Positions 1 to 9,907 of a DNA stretch of 64,000 bases are shown piece after piece. The DNA lies in the NCBI GenBank assembly GCA_013044035.1, contig JABEVE010000029.1, positions 62,001 through 126,000 on the forward strand, written 5' to 3'. The position numbers and the translations under genes are program-made. Positions within the stretch are counted from its first letter, which is position 1; the number at the start of each line of letters is the position of its first letter. This DNA is from Burkholderiales bacterium. GTDB taxonomy: Bacteria; Pseudomonadota; Gammaproteobacteria; Burkholderiales; Burkholderiaceae_C. The notes below the pieces were generated by a model. The model was not told the DNA's origin and did not search any database. It saw only the letters and a program-made list of their open reading frames with translations.

Positions 1-2
1 AT

Positions 3-986
3 GTGCAGTTTTTGCGCACGCTGATGCCACGCAAACCGCGCTCCGAGCTCTACAGCGCGCTCGGTCTGGCCAAGCAGGGCAAGACCTTGTTCTACCGCGA
101 TTTCCTCTACCACTTGCGGCATTCGAGCGACCACTTCACCACCGCCCCGGGCATCAAGGGCATGGTGATGCTGGTGTTCACCCTACCCTCGTTCCCCTTC
201 GTGTTCAAAGTCATTCGCGACTTCTACCCCGCTCCGAAAGACACCACGCGCGAGAAAATCAAGGCCAAGTATCTGCTGGTCAAACAGCACGACCGCGTGG
301 GCCGCATGGCCGACACCCTGGAGTATTCCAACGTGGCCTTTCCGCGCGAGCGCTTCGACCCTGCGTTGATTGCCGAACTCAAGGCGACTTGCGCCTCGCT
401 GGTGGAGGAGGAAGGCGACTTGCTCATCATTCGTCATTGCTACATCGAGCGGCGCATGATTCCGCTCAACATCCACCTGCAGGAAGCCACGCCGGCGCAA
501 CTGGAGGCCGCGGTGATCGACTACGGCAACGCCATCAAAGACCTGGTGGCGGCGAATATTTTTCCGGGCGACATGCTGTGGAAAAACTTCGGTATCACGC
601 GCCACGGCAAGGTGGTGTTCTACGACTACGACGAGATCGAATACATCACCGACTGCAACTTCCGCCATGTACCCGCGCCGCGCTGCGAAGAAGACGAAAT
701 GGCAGCCGAGCCCTGGTACCCGGTGGGCTCGCACGACATCTTTCCCGAGACCTTCGGCACATTCCTGCTCGGCAACCCCAAGGTGCGCGAGGTCTTCATG
801 CGCCACCACGCCGATCTGCTCGACGCCGCATACTGGCAGCGGCAACAGCAGCGCACACGCGACGGCCATGTGTTCGACGTGTTTCCGTACGACACGACGC
901 GCCGCTTCGGCCATCGGTGTGCGTCGTCCGTGTCCGCGCCGACGCGCACGGCACCCCTCTCAACAACCGCTCAGGAGGCATCATGA
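3..986 (+). CDS. aceK: Isocitrate dehydrogenase kinase/phosphatase, C-terminal part
   Basis: AceK phosphorylates and dephosphorylates isocitrate dehydrogenase, sending carbon either through the TCA cycle or the glyoxylate shunt. Only the last 327 codons or so are present: the frame is open from the window edge, and the family is usually near 570-600 residues, so the true start lies outside. Visible AceK hallmarks are [16 protein letters not shown]-like [42 protein letters not shown] and the kinase-loop sequence [12 protein letters not shown] with its acidic catalytic residues. The stop overlaps the start of the downstream thiolase gene by four bases (ATGA), so the two are probably cotranscribed. 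The tail after [10 protein letters not shown] is longer and lower in complexity than in the enterobacterial protein. Confidence 0.95.
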   Translation: MQFLRTLMPRKPRSELYSALGLAKQGKTLFYRDFLYHLRHSSDHFTTAPGIKGMVMLVFTLPSFPFVFKVIRDFYPAPKDTTREKIKAKYLLVKQHDRVGRMADTLEYSNVAFPRERFDPALIAELKATCASLVEEEGDLLIIRHCYIERRMIPLNIHLQEATPAQLEAAVIDYGNAIKDLVAANIFPGDMLWKNFGITRHGKVVFYDYDEIEYITDCNFRHVPAPRCEEDEMAAEPWYPVGSHDIFPETFGTFLLGNPKVREVFMRHHADLLDAAYWQRQQQRTRDGHVFDVFPYDTTRRFGHRCASSVSAPTRTAPLSTTAQEAS

Positions 987-2164
987 GTTCCGATCCCATC
1001 GTCATCGTTTCCGCCGCGCGCACGCCCATTGGGGGATTGCTCGGCGACTTCGCCGCCGTCCCCGCCTGGGATCTCGGCGCGACGGCCATTGCCGCGGCCG
1101 TGCAACGTGCCGGCATCGGTGGCGACGCCGTGAACGAAGTGCTGATGGGCAATTGCCTCATGGCCGGCCAGGGCCAGGCCCCGGCGCGGCAGGCCGCGCT
1201 CAAGGCCGGACTGCCGCAATCCGCCGGAGCCGTGACGCTCTCGAAAATGTGCGGCTCGGGCATGCGGGCGATGATGTTCGCCCACGACATGCTGGCGGCC
1301 GGCTCCGCCGAGGTGATGGTGGCCGGCGGCATGGAGAGCATGACCAACGCGCCGCATCTGGCCTTCGTCCGCAAGGGAGTGAAGTATGGTCTGGCGCAGT
1401 TCTACGACCACATGGCGCTCGATGGCCTGGAAGACGCTTATGACCGCGGCAAGGCCATGGGCGTGTTCGCCGAAAGCTGCGTCAGCAAGTACAGCTTCAG
1501 CCGCGCCGAGATGGATGCGTTCGCCGTCGCCTCCACCGAGCGCAGCAAGCAAGCGAACGAGAACGGCAGCTTCGACTGGGAAATGGCGCCGGTCACCGTG
1601 GCGGGTCGTGGCGGCGACACCGCCATCAGCCGCGACGAGCAGCCATTCAAGGCCAAGCTCGACAAGATTCCCGGCTTGAAACCGGCGTTCAAGAAGGACG
1701 GTGCCATCACCGCCGCCACCTCGTCGAGCATTTCCGACGGGGCCGCCGCACTGGTGCTGATGCGCCGATCCACCGCCGCCAAGCTCGGCTGCAAGCCCAT
1801 TGCCCGCATCGTCTCGCATGCGGTGCATGCGCAGGCGCCGGAGTGGTTCACCACCGCGCCAGTGGGCGCAATCCGGAAGGTGCTGGACCAATCCGGCTGG
1901 AAGGCGACTGATGTGGATTTGTGGGAAGTCAACGAGGCCTTCGCCGCCGTCACCATGGCGGCCATGCGCGAATTCAGCCTGCCGCACGACATCGTCAACG
2001 TGCATGGCGGCGCTGTGGCTTTGGGCCACCCGATCGGCGCAAGCGGAGCGCGCATCGTCGTCACGCTGTTGGGCGCATTGCGCACGCGCGGGTTGAACAA
2101 GGGTGTGGCGGCGCTGTGCATCGGCGGCGGCGAGGCCACCGCCATGACGGTGGAACTGCTGTGA
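983..2164 (+). CDS. Acetyl-CoA C-acyltransferase (thiolase)
   Basis: Thiolase of 393 residues that cleaves or forms acetoacetyl-CoA-type 3-ketoacyl-CoA. The nucleophile is Cys90 in [12 protein letters not shown]. The other catalytic elements are [19 protein letters not shown] (His) and the C-terminal [10 protein letters not shown] (Cys). The ATG overlaps the aceK stop and has a strong AGGAGG at 973-978. In a leucine-degradation cluster ending in HMG-CoA lyase, the natural job is splitting acetoacetyl-CoA into two acetyl-CoA. A broader beta-oxidation role cannot be excluded. Biosynthetic and degradative thiolases cannot be separated from motifs alone. Confidence 0.93.
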   Translation: MSSDPIVIVSAARTPIGGLLGDFAAVPAWDLGATAIAAAVQRAGIGGDAVNEVLMGNCLMAGQGQAPARQAALKAGLPQSAGAVTLSKMCGSGMRAMMFAHDMLAAGSAEVMVAGGMESMTNAPHLAFVRKGVKYGLAQFYDHMALDGLEDAYDRGKAMGVFAESCVSKYSFSRAEMDAFAVASTERSKQANENGSFDWEMAPVTVAGRGGDTAISRDEQPFKAKLDKIPGLKPAFKKDGAITAATSSSISDGAAALVLMRRSTAAKLGCKPIARIVSHAVHAQAPEWFTTAPVGAIRKVLDQSGWKATDVDLWEVNEAFAAVTMAAMREFSLPHDIVNVHGGAVALGHPIGASGARIVVTLLGALRTRGLNKGVAALCIGGGEATAMTVELL

Positions 2165-2541
2165 ACCAGCGCATCAGCTCCGGTTCCAGCTTCGAAGCCC
2201 TTGCCGGCTACAGCCGCGCCGTGGTCGATGACCGCTATGTGCATGTCTCCGGCACCACGGGTTTCGACTACGTCGCCATGACCATCAGCGACGACGCGGT
2301 GGAGCAAACCCGGCAATGCTTCCGCAACATCACCGCCGCCTTGCGCGAGGCCGGCTGCACGCTGGACGACGTGGTGCGGGTGCGCTACCTGCTGACCGAA
2401 GCCGCCCTGTTCGACCAGCTCGCACCCATCTTCGGCCAGCACTTTGCCCGCGCGCGCCCGGCCGCGACGGCACAGATCTGCGGCTTGATCGACCCTCGCA
2501 TGCGCATCGAAATCGAAGTCACCGCCAAGCTTCCACACTGA
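2161..2541 (+). CDS. Rid (YjgF/YER057c/UK114) family protein
   Basis: Small Rid-fold protein of 126 residues starting at a GTG that overlaps the thiolase stop (GTGA), so it is translationally coupled. RidA enzymes hydrolyse reactive enamines and imines and act as homotrimers. Here the C-terminal block reads RPAATAQICGLIDPRMRIEIE. On alignment with RidA the arginine that binds the substrate carboxylate falls on a leucine, so this is more likely one of the divergent Rid subfamilies that lack deaminase activity or use other substrates. The operon position suggests a helper role in acyl-CoA or amino-acid breakdown; no specific reaction can be assigned. Confidence 0.85.
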   Translation: MNQRISSGSSFEALAGYSRAVVDDRYVHVSGTTGFDYVAMTISDDAVEQTRQCFRNITAALREAGCTLDDVVRVRYLLTEAALFDQLAPIFGQHFARARPAATAQICGLIDPRMRIEIEVTAKLPH

Positions 2542-2543
2542 CC

Positions 2544-3719
2544 ATGCTCCTCGCTGACGACCATCGACTCATCCGCGACGCGGTGCGCGACTACGCGCAA
2601 GCAGAAATCGCACCTCACGCCGCCACCTGGGCGCGAGAGGCCCGCTTCCCGCGCCAGGCCTTGCAAGGCCTGGCCGCGCTCGGCTGCCTTGGCATTGCCG
2701 TGCCCGTGCGATGGGATGGCGCCGGGCTGGACTATCTGGCGCTGGCGCTGGCGATCGAGGAAATTGCCGCCGCCGACGGCGCCACCAGCACCATCGTGAG
2801 TGTGAACAACTGCCCGGTCTGCTCCATCTTGATGGCCTGGGGCAGCGAGGCCCAGAAGGAGCGCTGGCTCAAGCCGGTGGCACGCGGCGCGATGATCGGC
2901 GCGTTCGCCCTGACCGAGCCGCAGGCAGGGTCGGATGCATCCAACCTGCGCACGACCGCGAGGCATGTGCGCCACGACGCCGACGGCCCGGCGCTCGCCA
3001 CGCAGGAGGGCGATCACTATGTCCTCGACGGCGTCAAGCAGTTCATCACCAGCGGCCAGAACGGCGGCGTGGCCATCGTGCTGGCGGTGACCGATCGGGC
3101 AGCGGGCAAGAAGGGCATCAGCGCCTTCATCGTGCCCACCGATGCGCCGGGGTATGTCGTCGAGCGCCTGGAACACAAGACCGGGCAAAGCGCGAGCGAC
3201 ACCGCGCAGATTCGCTTCGACGCCTGTCGCGTGCCGCTGGAAAACCGCATCGGGGCCGAGGGCGAGGGCTACAAGATCGCACTCTCCGGGCTGGAGGGCG
3301 GGCGCATCGGCATTGCATCGCAGGCGGTGGGCATGGCGCGTGCGGCGTTCGAGGCTGCCCTGCGCTACGCCCGCGAGCGCAGCGCGTTCGGCAAGCCAAT
3401 CGCCGAGCACCAGGCTGTGCAGTTCCGGCTGGCGGACATGGCGATGCAGATCGAGGCGGCGCGGCAACTGGTGTGGCACGCGGCCAGCCTGAAAGATGCC
3501 GGCCAGCCTTGCCTGAAAGAAGCCGCGATGGCCAAGCTGTTCGCCAGCGAAATCGCCGAGCGCGTGTGCAGTGACGCCATGCAGATCCACGGCGGCTACG
3601 GCTATGTGGAAGACTTTCCCGTCGAGCGCATTTGGCGCGACGTGCGGGTTTGCCAGATTTACGAAGGCACCAGCGATGTGCAAAAAATGCTCATCGCCCG
3701 GGAACTTGCGTGCACTTGA
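2544..3719 (+). CDS. Acyl-CoA dehydrogenase
   Basis: FAD-dependent acyl-CoA dehydrogenase of 391 residues that introduces the alpha-beta double bond and passes electrons to ETF. Family signatures are AFALTEPQAGSDASNLRT (flavin/substrate loop), a C-terminal QIHGGYGYVEDFPVERIWRD and the catalytic base Glu374 in CQIYEGTSDVQKML. This glutamate position is that of short/medium-chain and 2-methyl-branched enzymes. Isovaleryl-CoA dehydrogenase carries its base elsewhere, so despite the liu context this may not be LiuA. The start is ATG two bases after the Rid stop. Its substrate is probably a short or branched acyl-CoA. Confidence 0.92.
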   Translation: MLLADDHRLIRDAVRDYAQAEIAPHAATWAREARFPRQALQGLAALGCLGIAVPVRWDGAGLDYLALALAIEEIAAADGATSTIVSVNNCPVCSILMAWGSEAQKERWLKPVARGAMIGAFALTEPQAGSDASNLRTTARHVRHDADGPALATQEGDHYVLDGVKQFITSGQNGGVAIVLAVTDRAAGKKGISAFIVPTDAPGYVVERLEHKTGQSASDTAQIRFDACRVPLENRIGAEGEGYKIALSGLEGGRIGIASQAVGMARAAFEAALRYARERSAFGKPIAEHQAVQFRLADMAMQIEAARQLVWHAASLKDAGQPCLKEAAMAKLFASEIAERVCSDAMQIHGGYGYVEDFPVERIWRDVRVCQIYEGTSDVQKMLIARELACT

Positions 3720-3782
3720 GTGTTCTGGCCAGCACGGCACCGACCCATGACAATGCAACAACGAAGCCCCCGGAGATCCACC

Positions 3783-4385
3783 ATGCCCGTCAGCCCCATC
3801 ACCTTGTATTTCGACTTCACCTCGCCTTACTCCTACCTCGCCAGCACCCGCATCGAGGCGCTGGCGGCGAAGCACGAGCGCGGCCTCGAATGGGTGCCCA
3901 TCCTGCTGGGACCGGTGTTCGCGGCAACAGGGGTCAAGGCTCTGGTGGACCAGCCGATCAAGGGTGATTACGCCCTCATCGACTTCCCGCGCTCGGCCCG
4001 TTTTCTTGGTGTGCCCTACCGCCATCCCGAGCCCTTCCCCGTGGCCACCTATCAGGCCGCGCGCGTGCTCATCGGGTTGCAGCGCGAGCATCCTGACAAG
4101 GCCACGGCCTGGGTGCATGCCTGCTTCGACGCGTACTTTGCCCACAACCGCAACATCAGCGACATGCCGGTGCTGCACGCGCTGGCACGGGGACTGGAAC
4201 TGGAGCCGACGCAACTCGATGCCTGGTGCGCAGACGCGCAGATCAAGGCTCAGCTCAAGGCGAATGTCGATCGCGCGCTGCAAAGTGGCGTGTGCGGCGC
4301 GCCGTTTTTCGTGGTGGACGACGAGCCCTTCTGGGGCGTGGACCGCATGCCCCAGCTCGACGCCTGGCTGACGGCAAGGTTCTGA
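3783..4385 (+). CDS. 2-hydroxychromene-2-carboxylate isomerase-like DsbA-family protein
   Basis: Protein of 200 residues with the DsbA/GST-kappa fold. The N-terminal [13 protein letters not shown] carries Ser14 at the glutathione-activating position of 2-hydroxychromene-2-carboxylate isomerases, and [18 protein letters not shown] is the usual cis-proline region. Characterised relatives isomerise an aromatic intermediate of naphthalene degradation with glutathione. No other naphthalene gene is here, so the real substrate is unknown. The ATG at 3783 has GGAG about 8 bases upstream; an in-frame upstream ATG lacks such a site. It sits in a tight plus-strand run between the acyl-CoA dehydrogenase and an acyl-CoA ligase. 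Confidence 0.88.
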   Translation: MPVSPITLYFDFTSPYSYLASTRIEALAAKHERGLEWVPILLGPVFAATGVKALVDQPIKGDYALIDFPRSARFLGVPYRHPEPFPVATYQAARVLIGLQREHPDKATAWVHACFDAYFAHNRNISDMPVLHALARGLELEPTQLDAWCADAQIKAQLKANVDRALQSGVCGAPFFVVDDEPFWGVDRMPQLDAWLTARF

Positions 4386-4446
4386 AGTCTTGCCGGCATC
4401 CAACCCGACGGCGCCCGAGCGCCGCACCCGAACCCTGGAGACAACC

Positions 4447-6144
4447 ATGGCCGATGTCCTGACCACCAGTTATGCCTGCGGCGGCGCGCTCGCGCCGCTC
4501 ATCACCCAGACCCTGGGCGATTTCTTCGATGCGATGGCCACGCGCCAGGGTGAGCACGAGGCCCTGGTGTCGCGTCACCAGGGCCGCCGCCTGAGCTATG
4601 CCGAACTGCGGCGCGAGGTCGACAGGCTGGCCAGCACCATGCTGCGCAGCGGCCTGCGCAAGGGCGACCGCGTCAGCATCTGGGCGCACAACGGCGTGGA
4701 ATGGGTGCTGATGCAACTGGCCACGGCGAAGGTGGGCGTCATCCTGGTGAACATCAACCCCGCGTACCGCACATCGGAAGTGGAGTACGCGCTGAACAAG
4801 GTGGGCTGCCGCGCGCTGGTGACGATGACGCGTTTCAAGACCAGCGACTACCTGGCCATGCTGCGCGAACTCGCGCCGGAGCTTGCCACCTGCGCCCCGG
4901 GCGAACTGCGCGCCGCGCGCCTGCCGGAGCTGCGGCTGGTGGTGACGCTCGGGGACGCCGAACAGCCGGGCATGCTGCGCTTCGCCGACTGGATGTCCCA
5001 GGGCAGCCCGGACGATCCGGCTCTGGCGCAGGCTGCCGCCAGCCTCGACGCGCACGACCCCATCAACATCCAGTTCACCAGCGGCACCACGGGCTTTCCC
5101 AAGGGCGCGACGCTGACGCACAGCAACATCCTGAACAACGGCTATTTCATCGGCGAGGCCATGAAGCTGACCGCGGCCGACCGGTTGTGCATCCCGGTGC
5201 CGCTCTACCACTGCTTCGGCATGGTGCTGGGCAACCTGGCCTGCCTCACGCATGGCGCCACCATCGTGTATCCGAACGATGGGTTCGACCCTTTGCTCAC
5301 CCTGCAGACCGTGCAGGAAGAAGCCTGCACCGGCCTGCACGGCGTGCCCACCATGTTCATCGCCATGCTCGACCATCCGCGCTTCGCGGAGTTCAACATG
5401 GACACGCTACGCACCGGCATCATGGCCGGCAGCCCCTGCCCGACCGAGGTGATGAAGCGGGTGGTGCGTGATATGCACTTGAGTGAAATCACCATCGCCT
5501 ACGGCATGACCGAAACCGCGCCAGTGAGCTGTCAGAGTTCCACCGACACACCGCTGGACAAGCGCGTCAGCACCGTCGGTCAGGTGCAGCCGCATCTGGA
5601 GGTGAAGATCATCGACCCGCAAACCGGAGCCACCGTGCCGCCAGGCACGCCAGGGGAGCTCTGCACGCGCGGCTATTCGGTCATGCACGGCTATTGGGGT
5701 GATGCGCAGAAGACGCAAGAGGCCATCGACCCCGAGGGCTGGATGCACACCGGCGATCTGGCGACGATGGACGCCGAGGGCTACGTCAACATCGTTGGCC
5801 GCATCAAGGACATGGTGATTCGCGGTGGCGAGAACATCTATCCACGCGAAGTGGAGGAATTTCTCTACCGCCACCCCATGGTGCAGGACGTGCAGGTGGT
5901 GGGCGTTCCCGATGCGAAGTACGGCGAGGAGTTGTGCGCCTGGATCATCGCCAAACCTGGCATGTCTCCCACGGACGATGACATCCGCACGTTCTGCCAA
6001 GGTCAGATCGCGCACTACAAGATTCCACGCCACATCCGCTTCGTGCAGAGCTTTCCGCTGACCATCACCGGCAAGGTGCAGAAGTTCAAGATTCGCGAGG
6101 CCATGCAGCAGGAGCTGGGCGTGCAGGCGGAGCACACGGCCTGA
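4447..6144 (+). CDS. AMP-dependent acyl-CoA synthetase
   Basis: Acyl-adenylate-forming ligase of 565 residues that activates a carboxylic acid with ATP and CoA. The P-loop is [18 protein letters not shown], the A5 motif [10 protein letters not shown], the A7/A8 block contains [13 protein letters not shown] and [20 protein letters not shown], and the C-terminal lysine lies in [14 protein letters not shown]. The ATG at 4447 follows GGAGACAACC; an in-frame earlier start lacks a site. Ligases of this type in liu clusters are thought to activate isovalerate or short/medium branched acids. The precise substrate is not readable from the sequence. Confidence 0.93.
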   Translation: MADVLTTSYACGGALAPLITQTLGDFFDAMATRQGEHEALVSRHQGRRLSYAELRREVDRLASTMLRSGLRKGDRVSIWAHNGVEWVLMQLATAKVGVILVNINPAYRTSEVEYALNKVGCRALVTMTRFKTSDYLAMLRELAPELATCAPGELRAARLPELRLVVTLGDAEQPGMLRFADWMSQGSPDDPALAQAAASLDAHDPINIQFTSGTTGFPKGATLTHSNILNNGYFIGEAMKLTAADRLCIPVPLYHCFGMVLGNLACLTHGATIVYPNDGFDPLLTLQTVQEEACTGLHGVPTMFIAMLDHPRFAEFNMDTLRTGIMAGSPCPTEVMKRVVRDMHLSEITIAYGMTETAPVSCQSSTDTPLDKRVSTVGQVQPHLEVKIIDPQTGATVPPGTPGELCTRGYSVMHGYWGDAQKTQEAIDPEGWMHTGDLATMDAEGYVNIVGRIKDMVIRGGENIYPREVEEFLYRHPMVQDVQVVGVPDAKYGEELCAWIIAKPGMSPTDDDIRTFCQGQIAHYKIPRHIRFVQSFPLTITGKVQKFKIREAMQQELGVQAEHTA

Positions 6145-6218
6145 GCACGGCGCGACAGCTTCACATCACCCGACCAGCAGCCCCCGATTTCTTGCCTCCC
6201 CCGGACCGAACCCCAGCC

Positions 6219-7832
6219 ATGCCCCGTCTTGAATCCAGCATCGACCTCCGCAGCGCCGCCTTCGCTGGGCAGGCACAAACCATGCGCGCGTTGCTCGACG
6301 ACTTGCGCGCCAAGCTGGCCCTGGCGGCTCTGGGCGGCGGCGAGGCCGCACGGGCCAAGCACACCGCGCGCGGCAAGCTGCTGCCGCGGGAGCGCGTGGC
6401 ACAACTGCTCGATCCCGGCACGCCCTTCCTGGAGTTCTCCGCACTGGCCGGCCTCGGCCTGTACGGCAACGCCGCGCCGGGAGCCGGCATCATCACCGGC
6501 ATCGGCCGCGTGGTTGGGCGCGAATGCGTCATCGTGTGCAACGACGCCACGGTCAAGGGCGGCACCTACTACCCCCTGACCGTGAAAAAGCATCTGCGCG
6601 CGCAGGACATCGCCGCCGAGAACCGCTTGCCCTGCATCTACCTGGTGGACTCGGGCGGCGCCAATCTGCCCAATCAGGACGAGGTGTTCCCCGACCGCGA
6701 CCACTTCGGCCGCATCTTCTACAACCAGGCCACCATGTCGGCAGCCGGCGTTCCGCAGATTGCGGTGGTGATGGGCTCGTGCACCGCGGGCGGCGCCTAC
6801 GTGCCGGCAATGAGCGACGAGTCGATCATCGTCAAAGGCCAGGGCACCATCTTCCTCGCCGGCCCCCCTCTCGTCAAAGCCGCCATCGGCGAAGTGGTGA
6901 GCGCCGAAGACCTGGGCGGCGCCGACGTGCACACGCGACTCTCGGGCGTGGCCGACCACTACGCCCACGACGACACCGAGGCACTGGCGATCACCCGCCG
7001 CATCGTCGGCCACCTGCCCGCCGCAGCCGACAAGCGCCAGCAGCTGGACATGCGCGAACCACGCGATCCTGCCTATGCGGTCGAGGACCTGCATGGCCTG
7101 GCGCCACTGGATTTGCGCAAGCCGCTGGACGTACGCGAGATCATCGCCCGCATCGTCGACGGCTCAGAGCTGGACGAATTCAAGGCGCGCTACGGCGCCA
7201 CCCTGGTGTGCGGCTTCGCCCACATCCAGGGCATGCCGGTGGGCATCGTCGCCAACAACGGCATTTTGTTTTCCGAGTCGGCGCTGAAGGGTGCGCACTT
7301 CATCGAGCTGTGCTGCCAGCGCCGCGTGCCGCTGGTGTTCCTGCAGAACATCACTGGCTTCATGATCGGCAAGAAAGCCGAGAACGAGGGCATTGCCCGC
7401 CATGGTGCGAAGATGGTGACCGCCGTGGCATGCGCCCAGGTCCCCAAGTTCACCGTCATCGTCGGCGGCTCCTTCGGCGCCGGCAACTACGGCATGTGCG
7501 GCCGCGCCTATGGCCCGCGCCAGCTCTGGATGTGGCCCAACGCACGCATCAGCGTGATGGGCGGCGAGCAGGCCGCCAGCGTGCTGGCCACGGTGCGGCG
7601 CGACGGCATCGAGGCGAAGGGCGGCGCCTGGAGCGCGGCGGACGAGGAGGCCTTCAAGGCAACCATCCGCGATCAATACGAAACCCAGGGCCACCCGTAT
7701 TACGCCACGGCACGGCTGTGGGACGACGGCATCATCGACCCCGCCGACACCCGTCGCGTACTGGCGCTGGGCCTCTCGGCCGCGTTGAACGCGCCGATTC
7801 CCGCAACGCGCTTCGGCGTGTTCCGGATGTGA
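6219..7832 (+). CDS. liuB: Methylcrotonyl-CoA carboxylase, carboxyltransferase (beta) subunit
   Basis: Carboxyltransferase subunit of 537 residues that moves CO2 from biotin to 3-methylcrotonyl-CoA in leucine degradation. The crotonase-fold halves are clear: [21 protein letters not shown] and [16 protein letters not shown] in the N half, [13 protein letters not shown] and [16 protein letters not shown] in the C half. The FMIG and acyl-binding motifs are those of MCC beta rather than propionyl- or acetyl-CoA carboxylases. It pairs with the biotin carboxylase/carrier subunit at 11918, although a toxin-antitoxin pair, liuC and bioB lie between them. ATG at 6219 is preferred over an in-frame TTG 27 bases upstream. 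Confidence 0.95.
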   Translation: MPRLESSIDLRSAAFAGQAQTMRALLDDLRAKLALAALGGGEAARAKHTARGKLLPRERVAQLLDPGTPFLEFSALAGLGLYGNAAPGAGIITGIGRVVGRECVIVCNDATVKGGTYYPLTVKKHLRAQDIAAENRLPCIYLVDSGGANLPNQDEVFPDRDHFGRIFYNQATMSAAGVPQIAVVMGSCTAGGAYVPAMSDESIIVKGQGTIFLAGPPLVKAAIGEVVSAEDLGGADVHTRLSGVADHYAHDDTEALAITRRIVGHLPAAADKRQQLDMREPRDPAYAVEDLHGLAPLDLRKPLDVREIIARIVDGSELDEFKARYGATLVCGFAHIQGMPVGIVANNGILFSESALKGAHFIELCCQRRVPLVFLQNITGFMIGKKAENEGIARHGAKMVTAVACAQVPKFTVIVGGSFGAGNYGMCGRAYGPRQLWMWPNARISVMGGEQAASVLATVRRDGIEAKGGAWSAADEEAFKATIRDQYETQGHPYYATARLWDDGIIDPADTRRVLALGLSAALNAPIPATRFGVFRM

Positions 7833-7838
7833 CAGGCC

Positions 7839-7844
7839 TATAAT
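7839..7844 (+). promoter_or_regulatory. Putative -10 box of vapBC
   Basis: A perfect TATAAT seven bases after the liuB stop. The 41-base gap is strikingly AT-rich compared with its surroundings and leads to the vapB start at 7874. No good -35 is visible at 17 bases, which fits autoregulated toxin-antitoxin promoters. The partly symmetrical TGTA...TACA downstream (about 7847-7871) may belong to an operator. Confidence 0.5.
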
Positions 7845-7873
7845 ATGTACGCAAACAATACTTTATACACATC

Positions 7874-8128
7874 ATGCGCACAAACATCGATATCGACGAC
7901 GCCTTGATGGAAGCCGCCATGCGCGCCGGTCCGTTCAAAACCAAGAAGGACGCGGTGGAAGCCGGCTTGCAGCTCTTGCGCCGGCAGGCGGCCTATCGCG
8001 ACCTGCTCGCCCTGCGCGGCAAACTGCGCTGGGAAGACCCCCTGGCCCCCGGCGCCGCGCCGCCCATGGTGCAGGAGTCGCGCAAGGCCTACGGCCCCGC
8101 GACGGACCCGGACAAGGCGACGAAATGA
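7874..8128 (+). CDS. vapB: VapB-type antitoxin
   Basis: Antitoxin of 84 residues. The N-terminal MRTNIDIDDALMEAAMR and FKTKKDAVEAGLQLLRRQ form the ribbon-helix-helix DNA-binding domain that represses its own promoter. The proline-rich C-terminal tail (LAPGAAPPMVQESRKAYG) is typical of the segment that wraps and inhibits VapC. It overlaps vapC by four bases (ATGA) and follows an AT-rich promoter of its own. The pair interrupts the liu cluster between liuB and liuC and is probably a later insertion. Confidence 0.92.
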   Translation: MRTNIDIDDALMEAAMRAGPFKTKKDAVEAGLQLLRRQAAYRDLLALRGKLRWEDPLAPGAAPPMVQESRKAYGPATDPDKATK

Positions 8129-8523
8129 TCCTGGTGGACAGTTCGGTGTGGATCGATTTTTTCAATGGCCGCACCACCCGCCAGACCGACCAGCTCGCCT
8201 GGCTGCTCGACGACATGGCGCCGCTGGCCGTGGCCGATCTGGTGCTGTTCGAAGTGTTGCGCGGCTTCCGCCACGAGCGCGACCATCTCGCCGCACGCAA
8301 GACCCTGGCCGAATTGACCACGGTGGACATCGGCGGCGAGCACAACGCCCTGCAAGCGGTGCAGCACGACCGCCTGCTGCGCGCCATGGGCTACACCGTC
8401 CGCAGTGCGGTGGACGTGCTGCAAGCCAGCTACTGCATCGAGCACGACCACGCCCTGCTGCACAACGACGCCGACTTCGACGTGATGGAAGACCTGCGCG
8501 GCCTCAAGGTCTGGCGGCACTGA
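8125..8523 (+). CDS. vapC: VapC PIN-domain ribonuclease toxin
   Basis: PIN-domain toxin of 132 residues. VapC enzymes are Mg-dependent RNases, often cutting initiator tRNA or 23S rRNA, and are held in check by VapB. The acidic active-site set is intact: Asp5 in ILVDSSVWIDFF, Glu43 in LVLFEVLRGF, Asp97 in VRSAVDVLQA and Asp115/Asp117 in LLHNDADFD. The length is standard. Transcription is shared with vapB through the ATGA overlap. Confidence 0.93.
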   Translation: MILVDSSVWIDFFNGRTTRQTDQLAWLLDDMAPLAVADLVLFEVLRGFRHERDHLAARKTLAELTTVDIGGEHNALQAVQHDRLLRAMGYTVRSAVDVLQASYCIEHDHALLHNDADFDVMEDLRGLKVWRH

Positions 8524-8566
8524 CCCGCCTTCACATCCACAACCCCACGAGCAAGCCACGCCAACC

Positions 8567-9100
8567 ATGACCAACCTGCGCACCCATTTGCGCACCATGG
8601 CCCGCTATCACATCTGGGCCACGCGCAGGCTGCTCGACGAACACGTCACGCGGCTGCCCGAGGCCGACTACCGGCGGGATTGCGGCCTTTTTTTCAAGAG
8701 CATCCACAGCACGCTCAACCATCTGCTGGTGGGCGACGCGCTGCTGTGGTTTCCGCGCCTGGCCGAGGGCGTGTCGCCCAAGATCAAGCTCGACATGGAA
8801 GCCGAGCCCGACCGCGCCCGCCTGCGCCAGCGACTGCTGGACGCGGTCGCGGCATGGGAGCCTTTTGTCGCGCACTTGAGCGAGGAACGACTGAGCGGTG
8901 ACCTGCACTACACCACCACCCAGGGCGTGCCGACCAGCCTGCCCTATGCCGCCACGCTGGCGCATGCCTTGAACCACGGCACCCACCACCGCGGGCAGAT
9001 CACCGCCGCGCTCACCATGATGGGCCACCCCAGCCCGGAAATCGACCTGGTGTGGATGCTGCAGGCCGAGCGCCGGCAGCAGGAGCAGCAGCAACAATGA
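8567..9100 (+). CDS. DinB-family metal-binding protein
   Basis: Four-helix-bundle DinB/YfiT-type protein of 177 residues. The probable metal-binding histidines are in SIHSTLNHLLVGD near residue 47 and in ALNHGTHHRGQI near residues 132-141, a layout shared with DinB proteins and mycothiol- or bacillithiol-dependent transferases. The function is unknown; thiol transfer or isomerisation is the usual guess. The C terminus ends in a glutamine-rich tail (RRQQEQQQQ). Its stop overlaps the liuC start (ATGA), so it is transcribed with the liu genes. Confidence 0.88.
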   Translation: MTNLRTHLRTMARYHIWATRRLLDEHVTRLPEADYRRDCGLFFKSIHSTLNHLLVGDALLWFPRLAEGVSPKIKLDMEAEPDRARLRQRLLDAVAAWEPFVAHLSEERLSGDLHYTTTQGVPTSLPYAATLAHALNHGTHHRGQITAALTMMGHPSPEIDLVWMLQAERRQQEQQQQ

Positions 9101-9888
9101 ACCCACCATCCATCACCGTTTCCAGTGCCGGCGCCGTAGCCACCGTCACGCTGGCGCGCCCGCAAGCGCGCAATGCCTTCGACGCCGCCACCATCGCCGC
9201 GCTGCACGCCACCTTCATCGAACTCGGCGCGGAGTTGCAGGTCCGCGTCATCGTGCTGGCGGCGGAAGGCACGGCGTTCTGTGCCGGCGCCGACCTCAAC
9301 TGGATGCGCTCCATGGCCGGCTACAGCGACGCCGAGAACCGCGAGGACGCCCTGCAGCTGGCGCGCATGCTGCGTGCCGTGGCCGAGTGTCCCAAGCCGG
9401 TGATCGCCCGCGTGCAGGGCGACGCCTTCGGTGGCGGCGTGGGGTTGGTGGCGGCGTGCGACCTGGCGGTGGCCGCCGCACCGGCGCGCTTTTGCCTGAG
9501 CGAAGTCAAGCTCGGGCTGATTCCGGCCACCATCGCACCCTACGTGCTGCGCGCCATGGGCACGCGTGCGGCGCAGCGCTACACGCTCACAGCCGAAGTG
9601 TTCACGGCCGCGACGGCGCAGCAGCTCGGGCTGGTGCACGAGGTGGCCGCCGACGCCGCACAGCTCGACGCGCAGGTGCAACAATGGTGCGCTGCCCTGC
9701 AGGCCGCCTCGCCGCAGGCCCTGGCCGCCGCCAAGCGCCTGCTGGCTGACGTGGCCACGCGCCACGTCAGCGAGGCCCTGCTGGCCGACACCGCCGAACG
9801 CATCGCCCAGGCTCGCGCCAGCGACGACGGACGGGAAGGCATCGCCGCCTTCCTGCAGCGCCGCAAGCCATCCTGGGCGAACAACTGA
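9097..9888 (+). CDS. liuC: Enoyl-CoA hydratase, probable methylglutaconyl-CoA hydratase
   Basis: Crotonase-superfamily protein of 263 residues. The oxyanion hole is formed around [10 protein letters not shown] and the [19 protein letters not shown] segment. Between the carboxylase and HMG-CoA lyase genes, the expected reaction is hydration of 3-methylglutaconyl-CoA to HMG-CoA. The LNWM motif after GAD is common in LiuC proteins. The start ATG overlaps the upstream stop by four bases. Motifs alone do not rule out a general enoyl-CoA hydratase, so the assignment relies on context. Confidence 0.88.
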   Translation: MNPPSITVSSAGAVATVTLARPQARNAFDAATIAALHATFIELGAELQVRVIVLAAEGTAFCAGADLNWMRSMAGYSDAENREDALQLARMLRAVAECPKPVIARVQGDAFGGGVGLVAACDLAVAAAPARFCLSEVKLGLIPATIAPYVLRAMGTRAAQRYTLTAEVFTAATAQQLGLVHEVAADAAQLDAQVQQWCAALQAASPQALAAAKRLLADVATRHVSEALLADTAERIAQARASDDGREGIAAFLQRRKPSWANN

Positions 9889-9907
9889 CCTTTCACAGAC
9901 CCACGCC

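Noticed and set aside
2385-4466. Minus-strand open frame of 693 codons opposite the acyl-CoA dehydrogenase and isomerase genes
   Set aside because: It covers two real plus-strand genes and has no recognisable motif.
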